The position numbers and the translations under genes are program-made. The notes under the pieces are model-generated. The model was not told the origin of the DNA, ran no database searches, and was given only the letters and a program-made list of their open reading frames with translations. DNA of 33,109 bases from Pseudomonas putida (GTDB lineage Bacteria; Pseudomonadota; Gammaproteobacteria; Pseudomonadales; Pseudomonadaceae), in NCBI RefSeq assembly GCF_001941965.1, contig NZ_MKZO01000049.1, forward strand, positions 1-33,109. Reading direction: 5' to 3'. The number at the start of each line of letters is the position of its first letter. The first letter of the stretch is position 1. Positions 27,001 through 32,878 of this stretch are shown one piece after another.

Positions 27001-29337
27001 GTTGCGTCCGGGAGCCGGTTTGAAGCTTACCGTCTCCAGCAACGCCCCCGTCGTACTGTGAACCTTGAGCTGGAGGGTGGCACCGGGCGGGACACCCTCG
27101 GGGAGACTGATCTCGACGCGCTTGTCGGTGGTCCAGTTGTTGGTGCGTGCCGCCGTGGTGATGACCTGCACCTGGCGAGGGGTGATGCCCCAGTACTTGT
27201 TGCGGTAACCGCTGGCGTGGATGACCCACTCGCCATTGTCGCCATCACCGGCACGGATCAGTTGCAGGTCAGCATTGACTTGCTCGCACAAGTCCATGAT
27301 CCAGGTGTATTGGTCCAGGCGACCGGCCTTGGGCAGGAAGGTGGTCTGCTCCAGCAGCACCTGCGTCGTCTTGTCGAACACGCTGACCGTGACCCGCTCG
27401 CCCTCCTCCAGATCACGACCCGACCAGACTTCACCAAGCTCCGTCCAACCGCGCGACTCGTCCACGGTCCAGGTCACGCTGATATCGGCGTTGAACGGAA
27501 TCCAGATCCAGTTCGATTTGGCCTCCCAATGGGGCTCGATCAGATGCGTGCTCTGCCGGCCTGCACGCACGTAGGCACTGCTCCTGTTGATCTGGATCGC
27601 GAAATCCTTGCCACACAGGCCGCCGGTATTGCGGCCCGGGCTGGGGACGAAGTTGATGGTTTCCAGCAGGTTGCCCTTGGCGTTGCGCACTTCAAGACGA
27701 AGGGTGGAGCCGATCTTGATGGTCTGGGTGATGTCGATGTTCACCCGCTTGTCGGTCGTCCAGTTGTTGGAGCGTGCGGTGGTGGTGACGATCTGCACGT
27801 CACGGTCGGTGACGGCCCAGAACTTGTTGAGATAGCCACTGCCCTGGATCTCCAGCCTGGCGCCCGCCTTGACGCCGGCACGAACCAGTTGCAACCGGGT
27901 ATTGACCTGCTCGCACAAGTCCATCACCCAGGTGTACTGGTCAAGGCGACCGGCCTTGGGCACGCAGGTGGTCTGCTCAAGTACGGTCTGGGTTGATTTG
28001 TCGAACACGGTGACCGTGACCCGCTCGCCGTCGGCCAGGTCGCGGCCCGACCAGACCTCGCCCAACTCCGGCAAGGCGGACAGGTCGATCGACCAGCTCA
28101 CCTTGAAATCGGCGTTGATCGGAATCCAGATCCAGTTCTCGCCGGCCTGCCAGACCGGCTCAATCAGGTGCCCGGACATGGAGCCCGCCCGCACGTAGAG
28201 GCTGGTGTCGTTGATCTCGGTGGCAAAATCCTTGGCGCACAGACCCCGTGTGTGGCGGCCGGCCGTGGATTTGAAATTGACGGTTTCGAGCAGTTGGCCC
28301 TTCGAATTGTGCACCTTGAGCTGCAACGTGGCGCCGACCAGCACGTCCTCGGCGAGGTCGATCTTCACCCGCTTGTCGCGGGTCCAGTTGGAGCTGCGTG
28401 CGGTGGTGGTGACAACCTGTATCTCGCGCGGCGTGACGCCCCAGTATTTGTTGAGGTAACCGCTACTGCGGATCACCCACTCGCCATTGTCCCCATCACC
28501 GGCACGAATCAGCTTCAGGTTGCTATTGATTTGCTCGCACAGGTCCGTCACCCAGGTGTATTGGTCGGTGCGACCGGCACCGGGCAGGAAGGTGGTCTGC
28601 TCCAGCATGGCTTGCGTGGCCTTGTCGAACACGCTGACCGTGACCCGCTCACCCGCCGCCAGATCACGGCCCGACCAGACTTCGCCCAGTTCGGTCCAGC
28701 CTTGTGATTCGTCCAGGCTCCAGGTCACGCTGAAATCGGCGTTGAACGGAATCCAGATCCAGTTCTCGCCGGACTGCCAGACAGGATCGATCAGTTGTCC
28801 GGACATAAAGCCGGCCCGCACGTAGAGGCTGGTTTTATTGATCTCGATGGCGAAATCCTTGGCGCACAGCCCCCGCCCGCTGCGACCGGGCGCCGATTTG
28901 AAGCTGACGGTTTCGAGCAACTTGCCCTTCGAGTTGTGCACGTTGAGCTTGAGGGTGGAGCCGACCTTGGCGTCTTCGGTGAAATCGATGTTGACCCGCT
29001 TGTCTTTTGTCCAGTTATCCGCGCGCGCAGTCGTGGTGATGACCTGCACGTCACGCTCGGTGATGCCCCAGAACTTGTTGAGATGCCCGCTGGCCTGGAT
29101 CTCCAGCTTGTCGCCCACCTGGACGCCGGCACGGATCAGCTTCAACCGGGCATTGACCAGCTCGCACAGGTCCATCACCCAGGTGAACTGCTCCAGGCGG
29201 CCGGCCTTGGCCACGAAGGTGGTCTGCTCGAGCACCGTCTGCGTCGCCTTGTCGAACACATTGACCGTGACCCGCTCACCCTCGGCCAGATCGCGACCCG
29301 ACCAGACATCACCCAGCTGGTTCCAGTTGTTCGCCAT
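18001..29337 (-). CDS. giant Rhs/YD-repeat protein with eight N-terminal repeats (3778 residues)
   Basis: Collinear with the smaller paralogue but 1446 residues longer. Residues 1 to about 1685 are eight tandem units starting near 1, 210, 418, 627, 834, 1041, 1250 and 1471, each opening with a variant of LGEVWSGRDLAEGERVTVSV. Each unit is two related ~100-residue modules, the first with DLCEQVN and LIRAG, the second with GLCAKDFA and SLYVRAG. Degenerate modules follow to about 2086, then the central domain from SWPLPGM, YD repeats, and the Rhs core (YHLGNGYRMYDPLIGCFL ... DPVNHKDPSG) ending near 3526. The 252-residue tail has a hydrophobic segment and ends LPLPGLEDLFK. There is no signal peptide. 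ATG 29335-29337 was chosen for AGGAG eight bases upstream; the longer open frame runs into promoter and REP DNA. A cell-associated or injected effector shell is inferred; the activity is unknown. Confidence 0.85.
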   Translation of the reverse strand: MANNWNQLGDVWSGRDLAEGERVTVNVFDKATQTVLEQTTFVAKAGRLEQFTWVMDLCELVNARLKLIRAGVQVGDKLEIQASGHLNKFWGITERDVQVITTTARADNWTKDKRVNIDFTEDAKVGSTLKLNVHNSKGKLLETVSFKSAPGRSGRGLCAKDFAIEINKTSLYVRAGFMSGQLIDPVWQSGENWIWIPFNADFSVTWSLDESQGWTELGEVWSGRDLAAGERVTVSVFDKATQAMLEQTTFLPGAGRTDQYTWVTDLCEQINSNLKLIRAGDGDNGEWVIRSSGYLNKYWGVTPREIQVVTTTARSSNWTRDKRVKIDLAEDVLVGATLQLKVHNSKGQLLETVNFKSTAGRHTRGLCAKDFATEINDTSLYVRAGSMSGHLIEPVWQAGENWIWIPINADFKVSWSIDLSALPELGEVWSGRDLADGERVTVTVFDKSTQTVLEQTTCVPKAGRLDQYTWVMDLCEQVNTRLQLVRAGVKAGARLEIQGSGYLNKFWAVTDRDVQIVTTTARSNNWTTDKRVNIDITQTIKIGSTLRLEVRNAKGNLLETINFVPSPGRNTGGLCGKDFAIQINRSSAYVRAGRQSTHLIEPHWEAKSNWIWIPFNADISVTWTVDESRGWTELGEVWSGRDLEEGERVTVSVFDKTTQVLLEQTTFLPKAGRLDQYTWIMDLCEQVNADLQLIRAGDGDNGEWVIHASGYRNKYWGITPRQVQVITTAARTNNWTTDKRVEISLPEGVPPGATLQLKVHSTTGALLETVSFKPAPGRNIPGFCTNDFAAHINRMSIYVRAGFKDGSLIQPSAQHVSWIWIPFNADFKVSWSVDLSSLTSLGEVWSGRDLAEGERVTVSVFDTATQTVLEQTTFVPTADRLEQYTWVMDLCAQVNARLQLIRAGVKAGDKLEVQGSGYLNQYWSVTERDVQVITTTARINNWPTDRRVEINLPEPVVLGAILHLKVHTPKGELLETVTFKPIHGRNTRALCAQDFASHINRMSLYVRAGVRDASLIQPSAQHTNWIWVPFNADFKVSWSIDLSALTELNEVWSGRDLVEGERVTVSVFDKATQTVLEQTTFTPKAGRAEQYTWVMDLCEQVNGQLQLVRAGVKAGEGLEIQGSGYRNKFWNITDRDVQVITTTARSNNWTTDKRVNIDITQTFKIGSTLRLEVRNAKGNLLETINFIPSPGRNTGGLCGKDFAIQINRNSAYVRAGRQNAHLIEPHWEAKSNWIWIPFNADFSVSWTVDESRGWTELGEVWSGRDLEAGERVTVSVFDKATQTVLEQTTFVPRTARTDQYTWVMDLCEQVNAELQLIRTGDGDNGEWVIRNSGYRNKYWSTTPREVQVITTTARSNNWTAARRVPINLGEDVAPGATLQLKVHNSKGELLESLSFKPADGRNTRGYCGKDFAIYINQTSLYVRAGNNEGELINPSATYVNSIWIPFNADFVVTWSIEPAEDEEECGWSIDLASSLADLGEVWSGRDLAEGERVTISVFDKDLGVLLEQTTFVPKGGHTGQFLWPMEMCRHINANLALIRAGSVDEDGKWDIVRTGQANKYWTWTTRNLEVITTVAHSDNWKTENRVKIDLAKTVAADAVLRAHVRSTSGALLETITFTPAAGRTAAGSCGQDFAAHVNKTSLYLRAGVQDTANTSLIQPSATQSANWLWFPHNAEFTVTWSVDEAKEGCKILADRDAVEGERISLFVFDDKADSLLERVTLTAKASKSTLAKDKWPAALVKEINATSVHAQASGSVVNSNHMELRLFTTSLHLDNWVEATKIEAREKLSAGDRIVVKVSTASKGNFCEAVTFTPDPARLEAKQWAHDLAKYINDDSRLLKAGVKDTTKKTQVPTEDASSNVIWIPKDSKLKVAWEKTELKELAPIYLEHDLTSNEACEAYVLDDATDTILREMTFTPGEGRTGRYTVPRDLASLINNHTELVRAGEKVGNAVPAPASSFHANKIWSYGSNLRAFTTLNDIMNFDKGSVIGDRDLVENEQVALIVKGKKSGRIFEALTFIPEEGGLGHGDWSGRVAASINERSKFIRAGRENPDDHRIEEHNQAKSNYFWIPKGAGLEVEMHILAGVSWPLPGMTHEAKELFEQYMEGRKHITVDAQTGEGNLQIPIAELVVDDGLKDSLKVSLTYDEELGVVIQLGGGSRRINDGWFDQKFALTLRDNRRIEVSKDMEPLNGGDFKLEVKKGYFDTEAKGFWVYYKDGSCEEFEYFTNSSSQQKINMCMYGSPGLGYVELIYGKYGELQKIQKGKEKELLLEVSWPKELALYETPVLPSSIVLYPNSDTEKLTFTYANKGEKDLVTKVEVDGLATSGKVIYRIKQFESGKLQGLEVEQQHSFTVDKKEKVNSYVYSEILEYDSAGKVSRHTISPGSGVDDLVQEYAYKSKFTILNGYFKNASPRSTFLRQFEFTGQQTLSDSHGSATIPYSKRRTQRLDAKEKRVVTETCTWEGDVLVDRQALSVDAVGNPVERISNEQITRWTYYNNYQQFTVTETEVKVEDWSLFGCLFKAVDYSVIGGVFAIGGKGGMTWGTRIDSKVEMVPAVNDYAKAAFQLPVAIVHCGSDNPFSGEAESELILRKVGDQEVPQRLTFFGYANVNGRIRAKQKLTILQPDCVEIDVTDVQYKVAEKAADAFIKSLKSQIAASTGDTKTAFEKTLKDLTASLTAQSQANNKGYKLNSKKMASMVLETYEYHEEKGKPGYGTVKSTESVQILESGEELAASKVKTEYAYSVDTADNNKLTIKTTVSRGSEDKITSSQTRSRLSGRLLGSTDTEGNVTLRTYDPQGNLTSETVTDAKKNTRETTCTLVSGLVWQTDMVQDGITTRIERDVLGRKVAEAVKPDSKFLETRRWTYDSMGRVASCVETDYGPADAKIAIRESTREYDAGTGTVSIVNLLKDGSGNQVQKISQEQTPLPRGERFTQLAFSVERRYNPNKRIMTELYSYKGMDSGKIERSMSPEGLTTSVRYLTIDDKNIETEQDKQDFEYDGYCQLTKVTPTFGVPTSYTYDAAGRLLSTTRDGVVFSNAYDTNSLATVATEGTASDGTNTLTLGEQTVDLLGRAKERTVSGQKIEYKYSGASTRAERKKSVAGPTALSDYEPSNDKKTRTLTQKLGGKSSTVVFSTGGRVVSFTDLTGAKTTYEYDFANRMTKSSNAHCIHSCSYLGNGLLGRETITAVKEKNLVMTVTYTYDGLGQETRRTFSCDGVDTISLERTLLGDGRLSKSELKVKDSVMYVDSYEYDKCLRLTAWSERERKNNTMRDGFSESFGYDMLGNPISEGNPASSFASSLGSPVDPNKPPAIYGYDSAGRITRDRNGFTWDYHANGQAKTFTIPEASSTYTLTYDSEGRIRGGSGSGGDTDTYHYCGDRVYALVQTGSTQGQGYSARTLVLRNESRSCLMQDAITDERESRSFELRDASGTIIASVDLATKTITYLRYRPYGFRYAGETSERWLGFKGEPINRMGLYHLGNGYRMYDPLIGCFLSPDDKAPFGIGGVAAYGFGNGDPVNHKDPSGHEVVAEYSRWGTVPAIQSTAFRVVIGAVGVLLAPFTAGSSVLLAVATTALAAISFAFDVASIIVSQSDPELAKTLEAWGQAFGIAGAAAGVAMTVHGWSSIPRNWFRPRGGPSSRAPVKPLGSTTQRLSSSTQRALNELTDMLVQDAKAAGKSRALSAMYMQGDPTMAAAGVTPGMSLGTRFNQRAGNATKNLYKGIVAQADDALLDFPGHILDVYTGPNVIVQKFVPPMVSETEIRSLVALPLPGLEDLFK
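24270..29337 (-). repeat. eight tandem ~624-bp coding repeats
   Basis: The ACCAGAC marker of the VWSG codons recurs at 29301, 28674, 28050, 27423, 26802, 26181, 25554 and 24891, giving spacings of 627, 624, 627, 621, 621, 627 and 663 bp, all multiples of three. Units come in two flavours: type A with a LEIQGSGYLNKFW-like segment (units 1, 3, 5, 6) and type B with DGDNGEWVI or similar (units 2, 4, 7, and 8 in diverged form). This suggests the array grew partly by duplicating A-B pairs. Confidence 0.9.
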
Positions 29338-29429
29338 TGCGCAAGCTCCTCGAATGGGCATCGGAGGACGGCTGCGGAAGGCATCGTCGGACCGACGCGG
29401 AAACCACAAGAAAGGCAGAGATGCGCTTA

Positions 29430-29476
29430 ACGGTAATGAGGACGAACAGGGCCCACAACTGACAGAAATATCAGGT
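29430..29476 (-). promoter_or_regulatory. shared dyad promoter upstream of the giant rhs gene
   Basis: On the - strand: CTGATATTTCTGTCAG (29474 to 29459), -35-like TTGTGG (29458 to 29453), 17-bp spacer, -10-like TACCGT (29435 to 29430), then a leader of about 85 bases to the ATG at 29337. The -10 is weak, which fits activator dependence. Confidence 0.72.
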
Positions 29477-29503
29477 GGGTGGTTATCCAGTATCCGTCCG
29501 GGA

Positions 29504-29573
29504 GGCCCTATCGCTGGCAAGCCAGCTCCCACAGGATCCGCGTAACCTGTGGGGGTTCACCCGCGATAGGGCC
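29504..29573. repeat. hybrid REP pair upstream of the giant rhs gene
   Basis: The left arm is of the GCTGGCAAGCCAGCTCCCAC type; the right arm (CTGTGGGGGTTCACCCGCGA) is of the other REP type. The outer GGCCCTATCG/CGATAGGGCC ends still pair. It lies between the sulfatase stop and the rhs promoter, where it could end the sulfatase transcript. Confidence 0.75.
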
Positions 29574-29601
29574 GCTACAGACAACAAATCAACCCAGGGT
29601 T

Positions 29602-31272
29602 TCAGTACCCACTCACCTGATCCGGCAGGATCACATGGTTGTCCCGGGCATAGTCATCCCAGACCTTCTTCAACTCCGCCACCCGCTGCGGCTCCTTGGC
29701 ACTGAGGTCATGCCGCTCGGCCAGGTCATGCCCGAGGTCGAACAGTTGCCATTCGCCATTGCCCCACGGCTTGGGCATATGCACCAGCTTCCAGTCGCCC
29801 TTGCGCACGAAGCGCTTGCCGAACAGTTCGCCGCCGGTGGTGCGCTCGGCGGCCTTGGTACCCTTGAGCAACGGCAGGATCGAGGTGCCGGTCATCGGCG
29901 TCACCTCACGGCCCCTGTAGCTCTGCCCCGGGTGCTTGACCCCGGCCAGTTCCAGCAAGGTCGGCGCGAAGTCCTTGACGCTGACCAGTTGGTTCAGCTG
30001 CTTGCCATGGGCCTCCACGCCCGGGATGCGGATGATCCCCGCCGTACGCGTCCCGCCCTCGGTAGGGAAACCCTTGAACAGGCTAAGGGTTGGCGCCGCC
30101 ACCCGCGACCAGTTCGGGCCGAGGAAGGTGTACGAGCCCGGCTTGCCCATCTGTTCGTAGCTGAAGTCGTTGGTCTCGTCGATCACCTTGCGGATCTTCG
30201 GGAACAGGTCCGCCGGCCAGGTTTCGTCGAGATCGTGGCCTTCGGCGCCGTTGTCGGACATGAAGATGACGATGGTGTTGTCGTACAGGCCGTTCTTGCG
30301 CAGGTAATCGAAGACCCGGCCCGTGTTGGCGTCCATCTGGTCAATCATCGCCGCGTAGATTTCCATGGCCCGGGCTTCACGTTGACGCTCCTCCGGCGTC
30401 AGGCTGTCCCAGGGTTTGCCCTTGGGCGAACGGGCGGCCGCTTCGGCAGTGGCCGGGATGATGCCCAGTGCCTTCTGCTTGTTCAGGCGGGCGTCGAGCA
30501 AGGCATCGAAACCGGTGTCATAGCGCCCGCGGTATTTCTCGATGGCCGCATCCGGCGCCTGCAGCGGCCAGTGCGGCGCAGTGAAGGCGAGCATGCCGAA
30601 GAACGGCCGGCCGCTGTTCCGGTCGGCAGCGATGTAGTCGATCATCCGGTCGGCGTAGTACTGCGACGAATAGGCGAAGTCCGCCGGCAGCTTGTCCAGG
30701 CGCTTGCCGCCCTCGGCGTAAGGCGCCTTGGCGTCCGGGGTCGGGGCGTAGGCCGGCTTCATGTCAGGGTAGTGGCTGGCACCGCCGCTGAGCAGGCTGA
30801 AGGAGTGCTCGAAACCGCGTTTGTCCGGGCCGGTGGTGTCGGTACTGCCCAGGTGCCATTTGCCGGTGAGGTAGGTGTCGTAGCCGGCATCGCGCAGCAG
30901 CGAGGCGATGGTCACGGCGCGGTCATTGAGGTAGCCCTCGTAGCCCTTCTTGCCTTCCTGGTTCGGCGAGGTTTCCTCGGCCATGTTGCCCAGGCCGACC
31001 TGGTGCGGATCGGCACCGGTGAGCAAGGCCGCGCGGGTCGGCGAACAGGCGGGCATGGCCTGGAAGTTGGTCAGTTGCACCCCGGACGCGGCCAGGGCAT
31101 CGAGGTTGGGCGTTTCGATCTCGCTGCCGAAGCTGCCAAGGTCGCCGTAGCCCATGTCGTCGGCCACCACCAGGAGGATATTGGGCCTGGCCGGGTCGAC
31201 CGAGGCCGCCTGGGCCTGGGGTATGGCCAGCGCAGCGGCAAGGCCGAGCAGCGGGAAGAAGGGAGCACGCAT
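29602..31272 (-). CDS. arylsulfatase, AtsA-like, with signal peptide
   Basis: A 556-residue type I sulfatase that should hydrolyse sulfate esters to release sulfate. The formylglycine motif CSPTR is at residues 76-80 (Cys76 to be converted), metal-binding VADDMGYGD at about 36-44 (Asp38, Asp39), then TGKWHLG (Lys138, His140), APHWPLQ and MSDNGAEGHD, all in the order of Pseudomonas AtsA. Unlike P. aeruginosa AtsA, which lacks a leader, this protein begins with a Sec signal peptide (MRAPFFPLLGLAAALAIP, cleavage near AQA-ASV), so a periplasmic site is predicted. ATG 31270-31272 has AAGGA seven bases upstream. It lies 60 bp downstream of an outer-membrane barrel gene on the same strand and is probably cotranscribed with it. 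A formylglycine-generating enzyme is not in the window. The exact substrate is unknown. Confidence 0.87.
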   Translation of the reverse strand: MRAPFFPLLGLAAALAIPQAQAASVDPARPNILLVVADDMGYGDLGSFGSEIETPNLDALAASGVQLTNFQAMPACSPTRAALLTGADPHQVGLGNMAEETSPNQEGKKGYEGYLNDRAVTIASLLRDAGYDTYLTGKWHLGSTDTTGPDKRGFEHSFSLLSGGASHYPDMKPAYAPTPDAKAPYAEGGKRLDKLPADFAYSSQYYADRMIDYIAADRNSGRPFFGMLAFTAPHWPLQAPDAAIEKYRGRYDTGFDALLDARLNKQKALGIIPATAEAAARSPKGKPWDSLTPEERQREARAMEIYAAMIDQMDANTGRVFDYLRKNGLYDNTIVIFMSDNGAEGHDLDETWPADLFPKIRKVIDETNDFSYEQMGKPGSYTFLGPNWSRVAAPTLSLFKGFPTEGGTRTAGIIRIPGVEAHGKQLNQLVSVKDFAPTLLELAGVKHPGQSYRGREVTPMTGTSILPLLKGTKAAERTTGGELFGKRFVRKGDWKLVHMPKPWGNGEWQLFDLGHDLAERHDLSAKEPQRVAELKKVWDDYARDNHVILPDQVSGY

Positions 31273-31332
31273 CAGGAATGTCCTTGTTGTACTTGGAATA
31301 AGGGTGGGAAGCCGTATACCCGGCAAAAGTCA

Positions 31333-32649
31333 TCAGAAGGCAAAGGAAATCACCATCTGGCTGTACAGGTTCAGGTCGTCGCTGCCCTGCTGCGAGCCGC
31401 CCTGCTCCGCGCTTTTCTCCGGTTTGTAGAGGCCGATCAGCGGGCTGACGGTGAACTGGCGGACGGTCCAGTCCAGATACAGGTCCACTTCCTGCGCGGC
31501 CAGATCGCCCTGGCGCTTGTCGAGGCTGGAGAAATCGAAGAACAGCACGCCCATGGCCACGTCCGGGTGCGGGGTCAGGCCGAGGCTGGCCATATGGATG
31601 ACGGCGTTGCGCTGGAACGGCCCCGAATAGTTCGCCGCCACCTCGCCCTGGAACCAGGTGCCGTAGCCACGACTGAAGCCGCTGAACAGCGGGTCGTAGT
31701 CCTCGGAGTAACGGCTGTAGCGGTAGCCGATGCGCGGTTGCCAGGGCAGATCGGAGAAGGTCCAGCCGGCCTCGGCGTACCAGGCATGCTCGTCGCCCAG
31801 GCGCTTGGCTTCATGGGCGTATTCGAAGGACAGGAACAGGTTCTTGACCCCGGCATTACCCTGGGCCCGCAGGCTGGTGATCTTCAGGCCGTCACGTTGC
31901 GCACTGAAGGGATTGGCGAGTTTTTCGTCGACGCCCAGGCCTTTTACGTAGGTCAGGCCGACGGTGCCTTCCGGGGCCACATGCTCCAGCACGCCGATAC
32001 CCAGTTCCGGTTTGGCCTTGAGCTCGTTGTCCGACTTCACCCAGATCAGGTCGCCACGCCAGCCTTGCTGGCCGCCAAGCTTGAGCCAGGCGGTGCGGTC
32101 GAAGGCGTTGCGCGCGGTCAGGTAATAGGCGCCGCCGCGATCGACGCTGCCGTCGGCAATGTTGTTGCCGACGCTGAGGCCGTCGCCGTTGATGATGAAG
32201 CCGTCACCGACCTTGACCTTCTGACTGCCGGCGGAAAAATCCACGCCGTCCTTGCCCAGGGCCGGGAACAGATCGCCGGAGCGCCAGCCGGCGTAGGCGC
32301 GGTCGACGGCGGTGCGGCGTTCGCTGCCGTCGGTGTAGCCGGCAGCGTCGCCGTCGCCCCAGGTGCCGTTGCTGACGACATTGAACTCCCCATACAAGGA
32401 CGCGTTGCGCGCCAGCCGGGTGGTGCCGCCCAGGCCGTAGCGCAGGAAGGCTTCCTGCCAGGCCACCGAACCCGGGGCGATGGGCCCGCCCTGGTTGTAG
32501 CTTTCGTCGCTGTGGAAGAAACCCAGGGCACCCTGGACATTCAGTTTCAGCGTGGAGTCCGCGTCGGAGTACAGCTCGTAGGCCTGGGCGCCGCTGGTAA
32601 GGGCACTCAAGGCCGCGGCCAGTATCGAGCCATGGCGAATCCTGTTCAC
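31333..32649 (-). CDS. outer-membrane beta-barrel porin (alginate-export-like)
   Basis: A 438-residue outer-membrane channel. A signal peptide (MNRIRHGSILAAALSALTSG, cleavage after AQA) is followed by strand-rich sequence with a C-terminal Phe (SQMVISFAF), as needed for barrel assembly. The general look (LKLNVQGALGFFHS, NPFSAQRDGLK, RIGYRYSRYSEDYDPLFSGF) is closest in my judgement to the alginate-export/AlgE-like barrel group; another porin family is possible. I chose the GTG at 32647-32649 because GGGGA lies five bases upstream and the signal peptide starts there; an in-frame ATG at 32688 would place a non-signal stretch first. Pairing with a periplasmic sulfatase suggests uptake of a sulfated compound; this is inference. 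Confidence 0.75.
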   Translation of the reverse strand: MNRIRHGSILAAALSALTSGAQAYELYSDADSTLKLNVQGALGFFHSDESYNQGGPIAPGSVAWQEAFLRYGLGGTTRLARNASLYGEFNVVSNGTWGDGDAAGYTDGSERRTAVDRAYAGWRSGDLFPALGKDGVDFSAGSQKVKVGDGFIINGDGLSVGNNIADGSVDRGGAYYLTARNAFDRTAWLKLGGQQGWRGDLIWVKSDNELKAKPELGIGVLEHVAPEGTVGLTYVKGLGVDEKLANPFSAQRDGLKITSLRAQGNAGVKNLFLSFEYAHEAKRLGDEHAWYAEAGWTFSDLPWQPRIGYRYSRYSEDYDPLFSGFSRGYGTWFQGEVAANYSGPFQRNAVIHMASLGLTPHPDVAMGVLFFDFSSLDKRQGDLAAQEVDLYLDWTVRQFTVSPLIGLYKPEKSAEQGGSQQGSDDLNLYSQMVISFAF

Positions 32650-32681
32650 ATCAATCCCCTTTGTTATTGTCGTAAGGATCT

Positions 32682-32718
32682 GATCCATCTGGATCGAGGG
32701 GGATTAACTCATCTGGAT
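32682..32718. promoter_or_regulatory. possible operator sites upstream of the porin-sulfatase pair
   Basis: A dyad GATCCATCTGGATC (32682-32695), whose right part CATCTGGAT is repeated at 32710-32718, 24 bp away. The two sites lie about 35-70 bp upstream of the porin start, where a regulator could act. I do not recognise the regulator. Confidence 0.35.
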
Positions 32719-32793
32719 GGTCAGGAATGCTTGTCTCTGAGTGCCGGGGGGGTTGGAGGTCTCTGCCAGGCTCAGGATGGATGCTGTTGCTGA

Positions 32794-32878
32794 TGGCCTC
32801 ATCGCTGGCAAGTCAGCTCCCACAGGGTTCTGCAGCGACTCCGACCCTGTGGGAGCTGGCTTGCCAGCGATGAGGCCG
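32794..32878. repeat. REP-type inverted pair
   Basis: Left arm TCGCTGGCAAGTCAGCTCCC, with one mismatch to the usual arm, and right arm GGGAGCTGGCTTGCCAGCGA, separated by about 25 bases. Same family as the pairs at 81 and 4012. Confidence 0.85.

Noticed and set aside
25087..27996. A 969-codon open frame on the + strand opposite the repeat array
   Set aside because: It is antisense to the strong repeat domains of the giant Rhs protein; its length comes from GC-rich codon use and the periodic repeat. It shows no recognisable domain of its own.
24270..29337. Regularly spaced repeats suggesting a CRISPR-like or non-coding array
   Set aside because: The period is 621-663 bp, always a multiple of three, and the repeats encode a protein domain.
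10706..29337. Classification as an insecticidal Tc toxin complex (TcB/TcC)
   Set aside because: Only the Rhs-type shell and core are shared. No TcA-like gene is present in the window and I could not identify a clear SpvB/TcB signature in the N-terminal part, so the label would be over-specific.
29479..32793. A 1104-codon open frame on the + strand over the sulfatase and barrel genes
   Set aside because: Both opposite-strand genes have clear motifs, signal peptides and ribosome sites; the + frame starts in REP DNA and lacks any recognisable domain.
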